Source: Rikenellaceae bacterium (GTDB lineage: Bacteria > Bacteroidota > Bacteroidia > Bacteroidales > Rikenellaceae). Taken from it: a DNA stretch of 64,000 nucleotides. Position 1 is the first letter of the stretch. Every line of letters begins with the position of its first letter. The notes beneath the pieces were generated by a model. That model saw nothing but the letters and a program-made list of their open reading frames with translations. It was not told the origin of the DNA and made no database searches. Positions 45,455 to 54,415 of the stretch are shown one piece after another. Where the stretch lies: positions 36,092 to 100,091 of the forward strand of contig SUZH01000008.1 in NCBI GenBank assembly GCA_015060045.1, given 5' to 3'. Position numbers and translations under genes: made by a program.

Positions 45455-46300
45455 TTACTTCATCTTTTGGCGGAAACGAGTGGGAGAAAGGCCCGTTTGT
45501 TTGCGGAAGAAACGCCCCAAATAGCTTTGGTCGGGGAAGTTGAGGCGGTAGGCGATCTCCTGCACCGAGAGGTCGGTGGTCTGCAATAGGCTCTTTATCT
45601 CCAGCAGGACCGTGTGGTCGATGATCTCCTTGGCGGTATGATTTGTCACACTGCGCACGATGGACGAGAGATAGCGGGTCGATATACAGAGCTGTTCAGC
45701 GTAGTAGCTAACCTCGCGCTCCTCGGCGTAGTGGCGACCGACCAGATCCATGAAGCGGGCAAAGATCTCCTGCTGGCGCGAGGTGTTTTCGGTCTGACGG
45801 AGCTGCTCACCTGCTCGGCGCAACACGAGGTCGTAGGCCTCCAGCAGGGCATTTTGCAGGCGGTTTTTGGTGATGATGTTGCGAAAACGATTCTCCTTAT
45901 CACGGTAGCTGTATTCGATGATGAGCATCCACATATCCAGCTTTTTGTACCCCTCGCTGTCCAACATCTGAATGGGGTTGGCCTTCATGAGGCGTATGAA
46001 TTCGATCGGAATACGGTAGGCGGCCTCCAAAAAGAGTTCGGAGGAGAAGGCAAAGTAGCACACCTCGAAGTCGGCCGAACGGTTGCGACAATGTAGAATC
46101 GTATTGGGTAGCACGACCAACGATTGGTAACGTTTCAGGGTGATCGGATGATCGTCAAGCAGGAGCGAAGCGCGTCCCTTGCGGCAAAGAATGACGGCAC
46201 CCGATTCGAGACGACCCTGAAAATCCTCCAAGCAGGCAAAATTGCTTTCGCCCACCGAGAATTGCTCGTCGGTCGCCAAGAGAAATGGATTGTGCATCAT
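45455..46300 (-). CDS. AraC family transcriptional regulator
   Basis: A 281-residue protein with an N-terminal cupin-like effector domain (AVILCRKGRASLLLDDHPI) and a C-terminal AraC-type double HTH (LLQTTDLSVQEIAYRLNFPD; YLGRFFRKQTGLSPTRFRQ). The effector is unknown. It is divergent from the tricorn protease gene (219-bp spacer). A minus-strand -7 box TATCTTTG (46323-46330) lies 22 bp upstream. Confidence 0.88.
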   Translation of the reverse strand: MMHNPFLLATDEQFSVGESNFACLEDFQGRLESGAVILCRKGRASLLLDDHPITLKRYQSLVVLPNTILHCRNRSADFEVCYFAFSSELFLEAAYRIPIEFIRLMKANPIQMLDSEGYKKLDMWMLIIEYSYRDKENRFRNIITKNRLQNALLEAYDLVLRRAGEQLRQTENTSRQQEIFARFMDLVGRHYAEEREVSYYAEQLCISTRYLSSIVRSVTNHTAKEIIDHTVLLEIKSLLQTTDLSVQEIAYRLNFPDQSYLGRFFRKQTGLSPTRFRQKMK

Positions 46301-46322
46301 GATTCTGTGTTAAACGATGAGG

Positions 46323-46330
46323 CAAAGATA
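46323..46330 (-). promoter_or_regulatory. -7 box of the AraC-type regulator gene
   Basis: Minus-strand TATCTTTG, 22 bp before the start codon; no TTG at the correct -33 distance. Confidence 0.5.
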
Positions 46331-46457
46331 GCAATAATTTCAAATCGGACGAAAAGATGTTCCGAAAAATCCCAATATGCAGGTCAGTTCGTCCGATTTC
46401 TATGACGATAAGGGGAAGAAATTGGGCGAAACAGCGCAGATTTTTCATTTTTCTTGC

Positions 46458-46465
46458 TATTTTTG
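46458..46465 (+). promoter_or_regulatory. -7 box of the tricorn protease gene
   Basis: TATTTTTG, 54 bp before the ATG. -33 is not clear. Confidence 0.45.
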
Positions 46466-46519
46466 TCCTCGATCCCTCTTTAGAGGGAGGCTGAACCTGA
46501 AACCCAAATACACGATGCT

Positions 46520-49500
46520 ATGAAACACATCTTTTTGTCTCTCTTTGCCCTGGTGTCGATCTGCTCGGCCCATGCCTTTACGCCCCAGTGGCTGCGTTAT
46601 CCCGTGATTTCACCCGATGGTGCAACGGTAGTCTTCTCCTACAAGGGAAATCTGTGGGCTGTCCCGACCGCAGGAGGTGAAGCGCGCCAGCTCACCTCGA
46701 ATACGGCCTATGACTATGCCCCCGTCTTCTCCCCCGATGGGTGTGAGATCGCCTTTGCCTCGGATCGTCGTGGTAATTTCGATCTCTATACGATGCCCCT
46801 TGCAGGCGGTGAGCCGCGTCGCGTGACGACCCACTCCTCGAAGGAGACCCCGTGGTGCTATACGCCCGACGGTAAGGAGATCCTCTTCACGGCTGCTCAG
46901 CAGGATCCGGCTGCGAGTGTGCTCTTTCCGAAGAGCGTGATGACGGAGCTTTATGCCGTGAGTCGTCAGGGTGGTCGCCCGCGTCAGGTGTTGGCTACGC
47001 CGGCCGAGGAGGTCCATTTCGTCGGTACAACCGGCAGCTTCGTGTACCAGGATTGCAAGGGTGGCGAGAATATTTGGCGTAAGCACCACACCTCCTCCAT
47101 TACGCGCGATTTGTGGCTCTATGCCGATGGCAAGCATACGAAACTCACCTCGTTCGAGGGGGAGGATCGTCAGCCCCGCCTCTCGGCCGATGGTAAGACG
47201 GTCTACTACCTCAGCGAACAGGGTGGTTCGTTCAACGTCTACTCCTTCCCGCTGGCAGATCCCACGGCCGTGAAGCGTCTGACAAACCATAAAACGCACC
47301 CCGTACGCTTCCTCTCGGTGGCTGCGGATGGTACGCTCTGTTATACCTATGACGGTGATATCTACCTCAAGAAGGGGAGTACAGCACCGCGCAAGTTGGC
47401 CGTTACGATGACCTCTGATGATGTCTCGGCCGATCGCCAGTTGCTGCCCGTCAGAATGGGTAGCGATGCCGCCCTGTCGCCCGATGGCAAGCAGCTCGCT
47501 TTTGTCTTCCGTGGCGAAATCTTTGTCACCTCGACCGATTATGCCACGACGAAACAGATTACCCATACGGCCGCCTCGGAGGCCGATGTCTGCTTCTCGC
47601 CCGATGGTCGCAAGTTGGCCTACGCCTCGGAGCGTGACGGCAAGTGGCAGATCTTTACGGCCGAACTGAGCCGCAAGGAGGATGTCAATTTTGCCTACGC
47701 TACGACCGTTGTGGAGAAGCCCGTCTTCAAGGATAATAAACTCGATCGTCGTGCACCGCTCTTCTCGCCCGACGGCAAGGAGCTCTCCTACATCGAGAAC
47801 CGCGATCGCCTGATGGTGCTCACGCTGGCTTCGGGCAAGACGCGTCAGATTACCGACGGCGAGCAGTGTTACTCGACGGCCGGTGGATTTAACTACACGT
47901 GGTCGCCCGATGGTAAGTGGTTCGCCATGAGCTACACGGGTAACGGCCATGAGCCTTATACCGATATCGGCATTGTCTCGACGGCGGGTGGTGAACCGAT
48001 CCACAACCTGACGAATAGCGGTTATACCGACTCCTCGCCGCAGTGGGTGCTGGGCGGTGATGCCATCCTCTTCACGTCGGAGCGCTACGGCATGCGTAAC
48101 CACGCCTCGTGGGGTACGTTGCGCGATGTGATGATCGTCTTCCTCAACCGCGAGGCGTACGACCGTTTCCGCCTGACGAAGGAGGATCGCGAGTTGGAGA
48201 AGGAGCTCGAAAAGATTGCCAAGGAGGGCGAAAAGAAGGAGGCTGCGGGTGCCGATAAGGAGACCAAGAAGCCTGCGAAACCCGCTGCAAAAGCTGCCAA
48301 GGAGATTGTCGTGGAGTTGCGCGACATCGAGGATCGCATCATGCGCCTGACGCCCACCTCGTCGCAGTTGGGAGCCGCCACGCTCAACAAGGAGGGTACG
48401 ATCCTCTACTACCAGGCCGCTTATGAAGGGCCGATGAGTCTGTGGCAGCTGGATCTCGAGAAGCACATGCCGACCAAGATCGGTGCCGCCTCGGGACGTA
48501 TGGTGTGGGACGACAAGCAGACGACCCTCTACCTGCTTGGCGCGCGTGCCATGAAGATGAAGCCCGCCACGAAAAAGCTGGAGCCGATTACGGCAACGGC
48601 CGAGCTGATGCTGGATCGCGCAGCCGAGCGTGCCTATATGTTCGATCGCGTCTATCGCCAGGAGAAGGCGCGTTTCTACAACGTGAAGATGCACGGTGTG
48701 GATTGGGAGATGTTGCGGGATGCCTATGCCAAATTCCTGCCCCACATCGGCAATAATTACGACTTTGCCGAGCTGCTCAGCGAGTGGCTGGGCGAGCTGA
48801 ACGTTTCACATACGGGTAGCGGCTACCGCGCCCCTGCCGTGCCGACGGCCGACGTGACGGCCGACCTGGGTCTCTTCTTCGAGCAGGGTTATACGGGTGA
48901 CGGCCTGCAGGTGGCAGAGGTGATTGCCGGTGGTCCGTTCGACCGCGCCTCGTCGAAGCTCGCAGCCGGTGACCTCATCACGGCCATCGACGGTATGCCG
49001 ATCCAGGCGGGTGCGGATTACTTCCCGATGCTCAATCGCAAGGCGGGTAAGCGTACGCTGATTACGATTCGCAAATCCTCGGGTGAGGAGATCCAGGAGG
49101 TGGTGAAACCCATCACGCAGGCTGCACGCGCCACGCTGCTCTACAAGCGCTGGGTGAAGCATGCTGCTGCCGAGGTGGAGCGCCTGTCGGGTGGTCGCCT
49201 GGGGTATGTGCACATCGAGTCGATGGCCGATCCGAGCTTCCGCACGATCTACTCCGACATTCTGGGTCGCTACAACAAGATGGAGGGTATCGTAATCGAT
49301 ACGCGCTTCAACGGTGGCGGTCGCATGCACGAGGATATCGAGGTGCTGTTCAGCGGTGAGAAGTACCTCACGCAGGAGGTGCGTGGTAAGGATGCCTGCG
49401 ATATGCCTTCGCGCCGTTGGAACAAGGCCTCGATCATGATCATGGGCGAGGCGAACTACTCGAATGCGCATGGTACGCCGTGGGTCTATAAATATAAGAA

Positions 49501-49756
49501 GATCGGCTCGCTGGTCGGTATGCCCGTGCCGGGAACGATGACGAGCGTGAATTGGGAGACGTTGCAGGATCCGACCCTCTACTTCGGTATTCCGGTGGTG
49601 GGTTATCGTACGGCCGACGGTTCGTACCTGGAGAATAAGCAGCTGGAGCCCGATGTGAAGGTCGAGAACAGCAAGGAGTTGGTTGTAACGGGCCGTGACG
49701 AGCAGCTTGAGGCTGCCGTGACGCAGTTGCTGAAAGAGATTGACGCTGCGAAATAA
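46520..49756 (+). CDS. Tricorn-type protease, exported
   Basis: A 1078-residue protein with signal peptide (MKHIFLSLFALVSICSAHA) and then two beta-propellers (repeats like FSPDGCEIAFASDRRGNFD and FSPDGKELSYIENRD). A Lys/Ala/Glu-rich linker at about residues 560-600 precedes the catalytic C1 region with the His of GELNVSHTGSGY, a PDZ domain (GLQVAEVIAGGPFDRASSKL) and the S41-type C2 domain (YNKMEGIVIDTRFNGGG; nucleophile probably in GEANYSNAHGTPW). Tricorn trims peptides to small products; here it is likely periplasmic. Confidence 0.9.
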   Translation: MKHIFLSLFALVSICSAHAFTPQWLRYPVISPDGATVVFSYKGNLWAVPTAGGEARQLTSNTAYDYAPVFSPDGCEIAFASDRRGNFDLYTMPLAGGEPRRVTTHSSKETPWCYTPDGKEILFTAAQQDPAASVLFPKSVMTELYAVSRQGGRPRQVLATPAEEVHFVGTTGSFVYQDCKGGENIWRKHHTSSITRDLWLYADGKHTKLTSFEGEDRQPRLSADGKTVYYLSEQGGSFNVYSFPLADPTAVKRLTNHKTHPVRFLSVAADGTLCYTYDGDIYLKKGSTAPRKLAVTMTSDDVSADRQLLPVRMGSDAALSPDGKQLAFVFRGEIFVTSTDYATTKQITHTAASEADVCFSPDGRKLAYASERDGKWQIFTAELSRKEDVNFAYATTVVEKPVFKDNKLDRRAPLFSPDGKELSYIENRDRLMVLTLASGKTRQITDGEQCYSTAGGFNYTWSPDGKWFAMSYTGNGHEPYTDIGIVSTAGGEPIHNLTNSGYTDSSPQWVLGGDAILFTSERYGMRNHASWGTLRDVMIVFLNREAYDRFRLTKEDRELEKELEKIAKEGEKKEAAGADKETKKPAKPAAKAAKEIVVELRDIEDRIMRLTPTSSQLGAATLNKEGTILYYQAAYEGPMSLWQLDLEKHMPTKIGAASGRMVWDDKQTTLYLLGARAMKMKPATKKLEPITATAELMLDRAAERAYMFDRVYRQEKARFYNVKMHGVDWEMLRDAYAKFLPHIGNNYDFAELLSEWLGELNVSHTGSGYRAPAVPTADVTADLGLFFEQGYTGDGLQVAEVIAGGPFDRASSKLAAGDLITAIDGMPIQAGADYFPMLNRKAGKRTLITIRKSSGEEIQEVVKPITQAARATLLYKRWVKHAAAEVERLSGGRLGYVHIESMADPSFRTIYSDILGRYNKMEGIVIDTRFNGGGRMHEDIEVLFSGEKYLTQEVRGKDACDMPSRRWNKASIMIMGEANYSNAHGTPWVYKYKKIGSLVGMPVPGTMTSVNWETLQDPTLYFGIPVVGYRTADGSYLENKQLEPDVKVENSKELVVTGRDEQLEAAVTQLLKEIDAAK

Positions 49757-49785
49757 GCCCTACCGTATTGCTAAAATTCAATAAG

Positions 49786-52700
49786 ATGCGTCTGCGATCC
49801 CTGTTGATATCGTTTGTGGCGATGAGTGTAGCCCTATGCGGCTATGCTCAGTCGCCCCATTGCCAGGTGGAGCACTTCTCGCGCGAGTTGGCATCGCGTT
49901 ATGTGGAGGCGATCGCGCAGGATCAGTCTGGTTTTATTTATCTCGGTACACGTAACGGCCTTTGTCGTTACGACGGCCATGAGTTCCGCTTCTTCAAGAG
50001 CTACCCGGGAGATGCCTGCCGCTTGTCGCACAACCGAATCAATACGATCAGCGTCAGTTCGTCGAATTACCTCTGGTGTCTGGCGCACGATTTAAAATGT
50101 TATCTGTTCGATCCCGAAACGGAGCGCTTTTACGATCCGTTGTCGGTGGCGGAGGATAGGGATACCAATTCCCCCCCCCTGCTGATTCAGCAGATATACA
50201 CACTTCCTCAAGGTATTACGTGGCTTGTAGGGGAAGAGTGGGCCGTCCGAGTCGATGAGAAGATCCTCCGATTGGATGCCCTCTCTGCCGAGGCGTTGAC
50301 CTGCTACCGCATCGGCAGCCCGCAGTTGGCCGGTACACACGTGGTGTCAATCTGCATGGATAGCGTCGGGAACGAGTGGCTATTGACCGATGAGAGCGTG
50401 CGGGTCTTTGGTGAGGAGAAGCGTATCGAGCAACCGGGTGCAGTTGCGATGTGTGTGGCCGAGGAGGCGGCCTGGTCGGTTGGCAAGGACGACACGATAT
50501 CGCGCTATGCGAATGGAGCAGTCTCGATGTGTGTGAACGAAGATGCTGTCTGGCTGATTGGTAAGAACGGCACGATGTTGCGCTATGCGAATGGTGCGGT
50601 CGAGCCGCGTCATATCCGCATGCCGAAGGCACAAGGTGCGGTACGTAATATTCAGGCCATAGCGAAGGATAAAATCGGCATATCGACCGACTTGGGTATC
50701 TCGATTTATGATGCGACCTACAATCGCTTCGACTTTGTCCCTATTGAGGGGGGATGCGTGAATCGGATCTATAGCGATTCGCAGGGCGTGTTGTGGATTT
50801 TTACCGATCGTGAGGGATTGTTTCGCTACAATCCGGCGAGTGGCGAACTTGCCTATCTGAACAACCGCGCAGAGGATGCTTTGCCCGAGAATGAGAACGA
50901 AATCTTCTGGCACGAGGATAGCGAGGGGCGTATCTATGTCGTTCCGACACGAGGCGTGTTGTCGTATTTCAACGCCCGCACGAATGCGCTCGAGCTGCTT
51001 ACACCCGAGGACCAGGAGGTGCCGTACAAGGGGCATACACGTCGCTACCTGGTCGATCAGCAGCGTAATATCTGGTGTGTGGAGGTGGAGGGTGTGACGC
51101 GTATTTCCATTCAACCCGGTGCATTCCATCACCATGTACTCAATACGCAATCCGATACGCGGGCGATCCACTTTGATCGCCACGAACGCATCTGGTTCAG
51201 TTCGCGTGACCGTACGATTCATATCTACGACAATCGCTTGAATGCTGTGGGCTATCTGCGTGCGGATGGGCGGATTCAATCTTCGCCTTGCCGGTTCGGC
51301 TCGCCCATTTACTGTTTCCATGAGGATGAGAATGGCGTCATCTGGATGGGTGCCCGTTTTGAGGGACTCTATCGACTGACGCCGATCGATGAAAAGAGCT
51401 ATCGGGTCGACCATTTCCGCCACGATCCGCAGGATGCCTACTCGCTGAGCAACGATAGCATCTACGATCTGCACCGCGATCGCTACGGTCGTCTGTGGGT
51501 GGCTACCTACGGCGGTGGCTTGAATCTGGTGGATGAAGGTGGAACGACACCCCGTTTCCTGCATGCCGGTAACGAAATTCCCTTCCCGGTGGAGGAGTAT
51601 AGTCAGTTGCGTGTGATCGAGGAGACACCGAATTTCCTGTTGGTCGGAACTACGAACGGCTTGGTGCTCTTTCAGCATGCGCCTAAGACCTTCTCGTCGA
51701 GTTCGTTTAGTTGCTATTCCGTGCAGGAAAATGCCGATGGACTGCTCTCGAATGATGTGCGTGATATTCACTATACGTCGGACAGCGAGGTCTATCTGCT
51801 TTCGTTTGCAGGTGGTTTGAGTCGCCTGCATCTGGAGAAAGATGGCACGGTCAGCTTCGAAAATTTCACCCAAAAAGAGGGCCTTCCGTCGGAGCAGGTG
51901 TTGGCTATGATTGAGGATGCTGGTGGTGATCAGTGGATTTTGTCGGAGACGATGGCCTTTCGTTTCGATCCCGAGACGGCCTACTTCGAGCATTACGGCG
52001 AGCGTTATAGCAGCGAAAACTACTACTTCAGTGAGGCCAAACCGTTGCTGCATGGCGATCGTCTGCTGGCGGGTACCACGGATGGTTTTTGTGTCGTGCC
52101 CACGAATGAGCCCTTGAGCTATTTTGAGCCCCCGCTGGTGCTGACCGAACTCACGATTGGCAATCATACCGAGCGTCGCGGTATCAGCCGCATCGGCGAG
52201 TTGAAGTTGAAACCCGACGAACGTGATGTGCAACTTTCGTTTGCAGCGTTGGATTATGTCAATCCGGCTACGATCCGTTATGCTTATCGCCTGGAGGGGG
52301 TACACAAAGCGTGGCAACACCTGGGCAAGCAGCGCAACATCCACTTCGTGGATCTGGATCCGGGTGAGTACACGTTGGTCATTCGCTCGACCAACAGCAA
52401 TGGCCGCTGGATCGAGAATGATTACCGCCTGAAGTTGGTCGCAACACCCACGTTCTGGGAGACAAATTGGGCATGGGGACTCTATTTGATCGGTATTTTC
52501 CTGGTGATTTATCTCTGGATGCGCATGTCCCAATTGCGCTCGAGGGTGCAGATGGAGCAGCAACTGAGTGACATTAAATTGCGCTTCTTTACCGATATTT
52601 CGCACGAGCTGCGTACGCCGCTCACGTTGATCTCGACCCCGATCGAGATGTTGCTCAGCCGCGAGAAACTCACCGATGAGGGGCGCGACCAGATGCTCGT

Positions 52701-54126
52701 TGTGCGCAACAATACGCAACGTCTCATTACGCTGGTCAATCAGATTCTCGACTTCCGCAAGATCGAGAACAAGAAGATGCGCCTGGTCTTGGAGTATACC
52801 GATGCCTTGGCTGTGGTGCGTCGTGCGATGGCGCATTTCAATTTGTTGAGCGACGAACACAACATCGATTACCAACTCGATTGTCCGGAGGGACCGATTG
52901 AGGGGTGGGTCGATCGCGATAAATTGGAGAAGATCCTCTTCAATCTGTTGTCGAATGCCTTCAAATATACGCCCGACGGCAAGTGCATTACGGTGCGTGT
53001 AGCATCGACCGAACAAGGATTGCAACTGGCTGTGATAGATGAAGGTATCGGCATCGATCCGAGTATGCAGACGCGTCTTTTCCAGCGTTTTGAGAGCCTT
53101 TCGCAAGCGAACCTTTTTAAGCCTTCGTCGGGCTTGGGTTTGTCGCTTGTCTCGGAGTTGGTGCAACTGCTCGGCGGAAAGATTCAGGTGGAGAGTACAC
53201 CCGGTGTGGGAAGTCGTTTTACGGTCCAAATGCCTCTCGCGAAGGAGGCCTTTGCCTCGCTCCCGAATGTCGATTTCTTGCTCGGCGAAGAGCAGCCCAA
53301 GGGTCGTTCCCTGGCTTCGTTGGAGGCAGCCGAGTCGCATGTCGGCGGTCATGATAAGGCCGGTCGCCGAACGACGATTTTGGTGGTGGAGGATAACGAC
53401 GAACTACGCACGATGTTACGCACGATCCTCGCGGATGAGTATCAGGTGTTGGAGGCTACGCAGGGCGAGGAGGGTCTGCGGTTGGCGCGTGAGCAGCAAC
53501 CCGATCTGGTGATCAGCGATGTGCTGATGCCCGTGATGGATGGCTTGGAGATGGTGCGCCGCATGAAGGAGGATCCGCAGACGGCGCATCAGCTGGTGAT
53601 CCTGCTCTCGGCCAAGGCTTCGCCCGATGACCGTATTCAGGGCCTGGAGACGGGTGTGGATGATTATCTGCCAAAACCTTTCCCTGCGAGCTACTTGTTG
53701 GCGCGTGTAAGGTCGCTGCTGGAGCGTCGTCGCGAGTTGCAACAACGCTTGTTGGCGCAGCTGACCTCGCCCGAAATGGCAGTTGATGAGGATAACTACG
53801 TGTCGCCGGAGGTGCTCTTCCTACAGCAGGCGACGGCCGCCGTAGAGCGACATCTGGACGATTGTGAATGGACGATCGAGGACTTCGCGGCCGAGATGTG
53901 CCTGTCGCATACGGCACTCTTCCAGAAACTCAAGTCCACGGTGGGGCTCTCGCTCGTGGAGTTTATCCGCGAAATTCGCCTTAAAAAGGCGTGTCAGCTG
54001 ATTGAATCGGGACACCATAACATTGCCACGGTCAGCTACATGGTGGGCTTCTCGGATCCGAAATACTTTACGCGTGTCTTTAAGAAACGCTTTGGTATTC
54101 CGCCCTCGCAATGGGGTGAAAAGTAA
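49786..54126 (+). CDS. Hybrid two-component system regulator (sensor-kinase-receiver-AraC in one protein)
   Basis: The ATG at 49786 gives a signal peptide (MRLRSLLISFVAMSVALCGYA). The 1446-residue protein has an N-terminal periplasmic double propeller (many reg_prop repeats, e.g. SQGVLWIFTDREGLFRYNP), a Y_Y_Y domain (about 760-860), a membrane helix near residue 900, HisKA (ISHELRTPLTL, His about 940), HATPase (NLLSNAFKYT; SGLGLSLV), receiver (LVISDVLMPVMDG, Asp about 1244; YLPKPF) and a C-terminal AraC HTH (FSDPKYFTRVFKKRFG). In Bacteroidota such proteins sense glycan fragments and switch on PULs. Adjacent pectate lyases suggest a pectin signal. It lies 29 bp after tricorn. Confidence 0.95.
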   Translation: MRLRSLLISFVAMSVALCGYAQSPHCQVEHFSRELASRYVEAIAQDQSGFIYLGTRNGLCRYDGHEFRFFKSYPGDACRLSHNRINTISVSSSNYLWCLAHDLKCYLFDPETERFYDPLSVAEDRDTNSPPLLIQQIYTLPQGITWLVGEEWAVRVDEKILRLDALSAEALTCYRIGSPQLAGTHVVSICMDSVGNEWLLTDESVRVFGEEKRIEQPGAVAMCVAEEAAWSVGKDDTISRYANGAVSMCVNEDAVWLIGKNGTMLRYANGAVEPRHIRMPKAQGAVRNIQAIAKDKIGISTDLGISIYDATYNRFDFVPIEGGCVNRIYSDSQGVLWIFTDREGLFRYNPASGELAYLNNRAEDALPENENEIFWHEDSEGRIYVVPTRGVLSYFNARTNALELLTPEDQEVPYKGHTRRYLVDQQRNIWCVEVEGVTRISIQPGAFHHHVLNTQSDTRAIHFDRHERIWFSSRDRTIHIYDNRLNAVGYLRADGRIQSSPCRFGSPIYCFHEDENGVIWMGARFEGLYRLTPIDEKSYRVDHFRHDPQDAYSLSNDSIYDLHRDRYGRLWVATYGGGLNLVDEGGTTPRFLHAGNEIPFPVEEYSQLRVIEETPNFLLVGTTNGLVLFQHAPKTFSSSSFSCYSVQENADGLLSNDVRDIHYTSDSEVYLLSFAGGLSRLHLEKDGTVSFENFTQKEGLPSEQVLAMIEDAGGDQWILSETMAFRFDPETAYFEHYGERYSSENYYFSEAKPLLHGDRLLAGTTDGFCVVPTNEPLSYFEPPLVLTELTIGNHTERRGISRIGELKLKPDERDVQLSFAALDYVNPATIRYAYRLEGVHKAWQHLGKQRNIHFVDLDPGEYTLVIRSTNSNGRWIENDYRLKLVATPTFWETNWAWGLYLIGIFLVIYLWMRMSQLRSRVQMEQQLSDIKLRFFTDISHELRTPLTLISTPIEMLLSREKLTDEGRDQMLVVRNNTQRLITLVNQILDFRKIENKKMRLVLEYTDALAVVRRAMAHFNLLSDEHNIDYQLDCPEGPIEGWVDRDKLEKILFNLLSNAFKYTPDGKCITVRVASTEQGLQLAVIDEGIGIDPSMQTRLFQRFESLSQANLFKPSSGLGLSLVSELVQLLGGKIQVESTPGVGSRFTVQMPLAKEAFASLPNVDFLLGEEQPKGRSLASLEAAESHVGGHDKAGRRTTILVVEDNDELRTMLRTILADEYQVLEATQGEEGLRLAREQQPDLVISDVLMPVMDGLEMVRRMKEDPQTAHQLVILLSAKASPDDRIQGLETGVDDYLPKPFPASYLLARVRSLLERRRELQQRLLAQLTSPEMAVDEDNYVSPEVLFLQQATAAVERHLDDCEWTIEDFAAEMCLSHTALFQKLKSTVGLSLVEFIREIRLKKACQLIESGHHNIATVSYMVGFSDPKYFTRVFKKRFGIPPSQWGEK
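50437..50592 (+). repeat. Tandem 78-bp in-frame duplication in the sensor propeller
   Basis: Units 50437-50514 and 50515-50592 encode GAVAMCVAEEAAWSVGKDDT...RYAN and GAVSMCVNEDAVWLIGKNGT...RYAN (residues 218-243 and 244-269), and GAV starts a third time. Similar at the nucleotide level too (CGCTATGCGAATGG occurs twice), so it is recent relative to other blades. Confidence 0.85.
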
Positions 54127-54142
54127 GCATCGGCCGATGCAG

Positions 54143-54172
54143 AAAAAGGGGGCTTGCGAGCCTCCTTTTTTT
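54143..54172 (+). terminator. Terminator of the hybrid regulator gene
   Basis: AAAAGGGGGCT(TGCG)AGCCTCCTTTTTTT, 17 bp after the stop codon. Confidence 0.8.
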
Positions 54173-54194
54173 GTGCCGGTGATCGTTACCCTGC

Positions 54195-54235
54195 AAAATA
54201 AAGGGAAACATCCTCGCAAACGGAGGATGTTTCCC
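54195..54235 (-). terminator. Intrinsic terminator of the candidate small RNA
   Basis: 13-bp perfect stem, 7-nt loop, TTTATTTT tail on the minus strand; on plus the tail is not T-rich. Confidence 0.7.
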
Positions 54236-54284
54236 TACTAACTAACTTCAGCCTGATGATGAGACCTATATCGGGGCTCAACTT
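54195..54284 (-). ncRNA. Candidate small RNA of about 90 nt between convergent genes
   Basis: On the minus strand a promoter-like GATCTTTG (54291-54298) is followed by about 48 nt without any ATG-led reading frame. Then comes a perfect 13-bp hairpin GGGAAACATCCTC(CGTTTGC)GAGGATGTTTCCC and TTTATTTT, an intrinsic terminator. The unit is independent of both neighbouring genes, which end on either side of it. It could instead be the leader of a lost susC-like gene. No expression evidence is available from sequence. Confidence 0.45.
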
Positions 54285-54290
54285 CAAAGG

Positions 54291-54348
54291 CAAAGATCAC
54301 GACTTTTTAGGATAAAAAGGTGTACATTTTTACCGAAAAGGTGGACAT
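54291..54348 (-). promoter_or_regulatory. Promoter with 21-bp-period direct repeat (likely activator site)
   Basis: Minus strand: ATGTCCACCTTTT (54336-54348) and ATGTACACCTTTT (54315-54327) repeat with a 21-bp period, two helical turns. The inner copy covers the place where -33 TTTG should be, and GATCTTTG (54291-54298) is the -7-like box. This is the layout of an AraC-type activated promoter; the adjacent hybrid regulator carries an AraC domain. Confidence 0.5.
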
Positions 54349-54415
54349 GCGCTCAATTTTTGTGTTTTTTTTGAATGGGTTTGACCTAATCGCTTGTGCA
54401 AACGGCCAAAGCACA

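Noticed and set aside
46610-48745. 711-codon minus-strand ORF
   Set aside because: Antisense of the tricorn protease gene, same composition artefact.
50380-53352. 990-codon minus-strand ORF
   Set aside because: Antisense shadow of the hybrid regulator gene; His/Gln/Arg/Ile-rich and without signal peptide, promoter or known domain.
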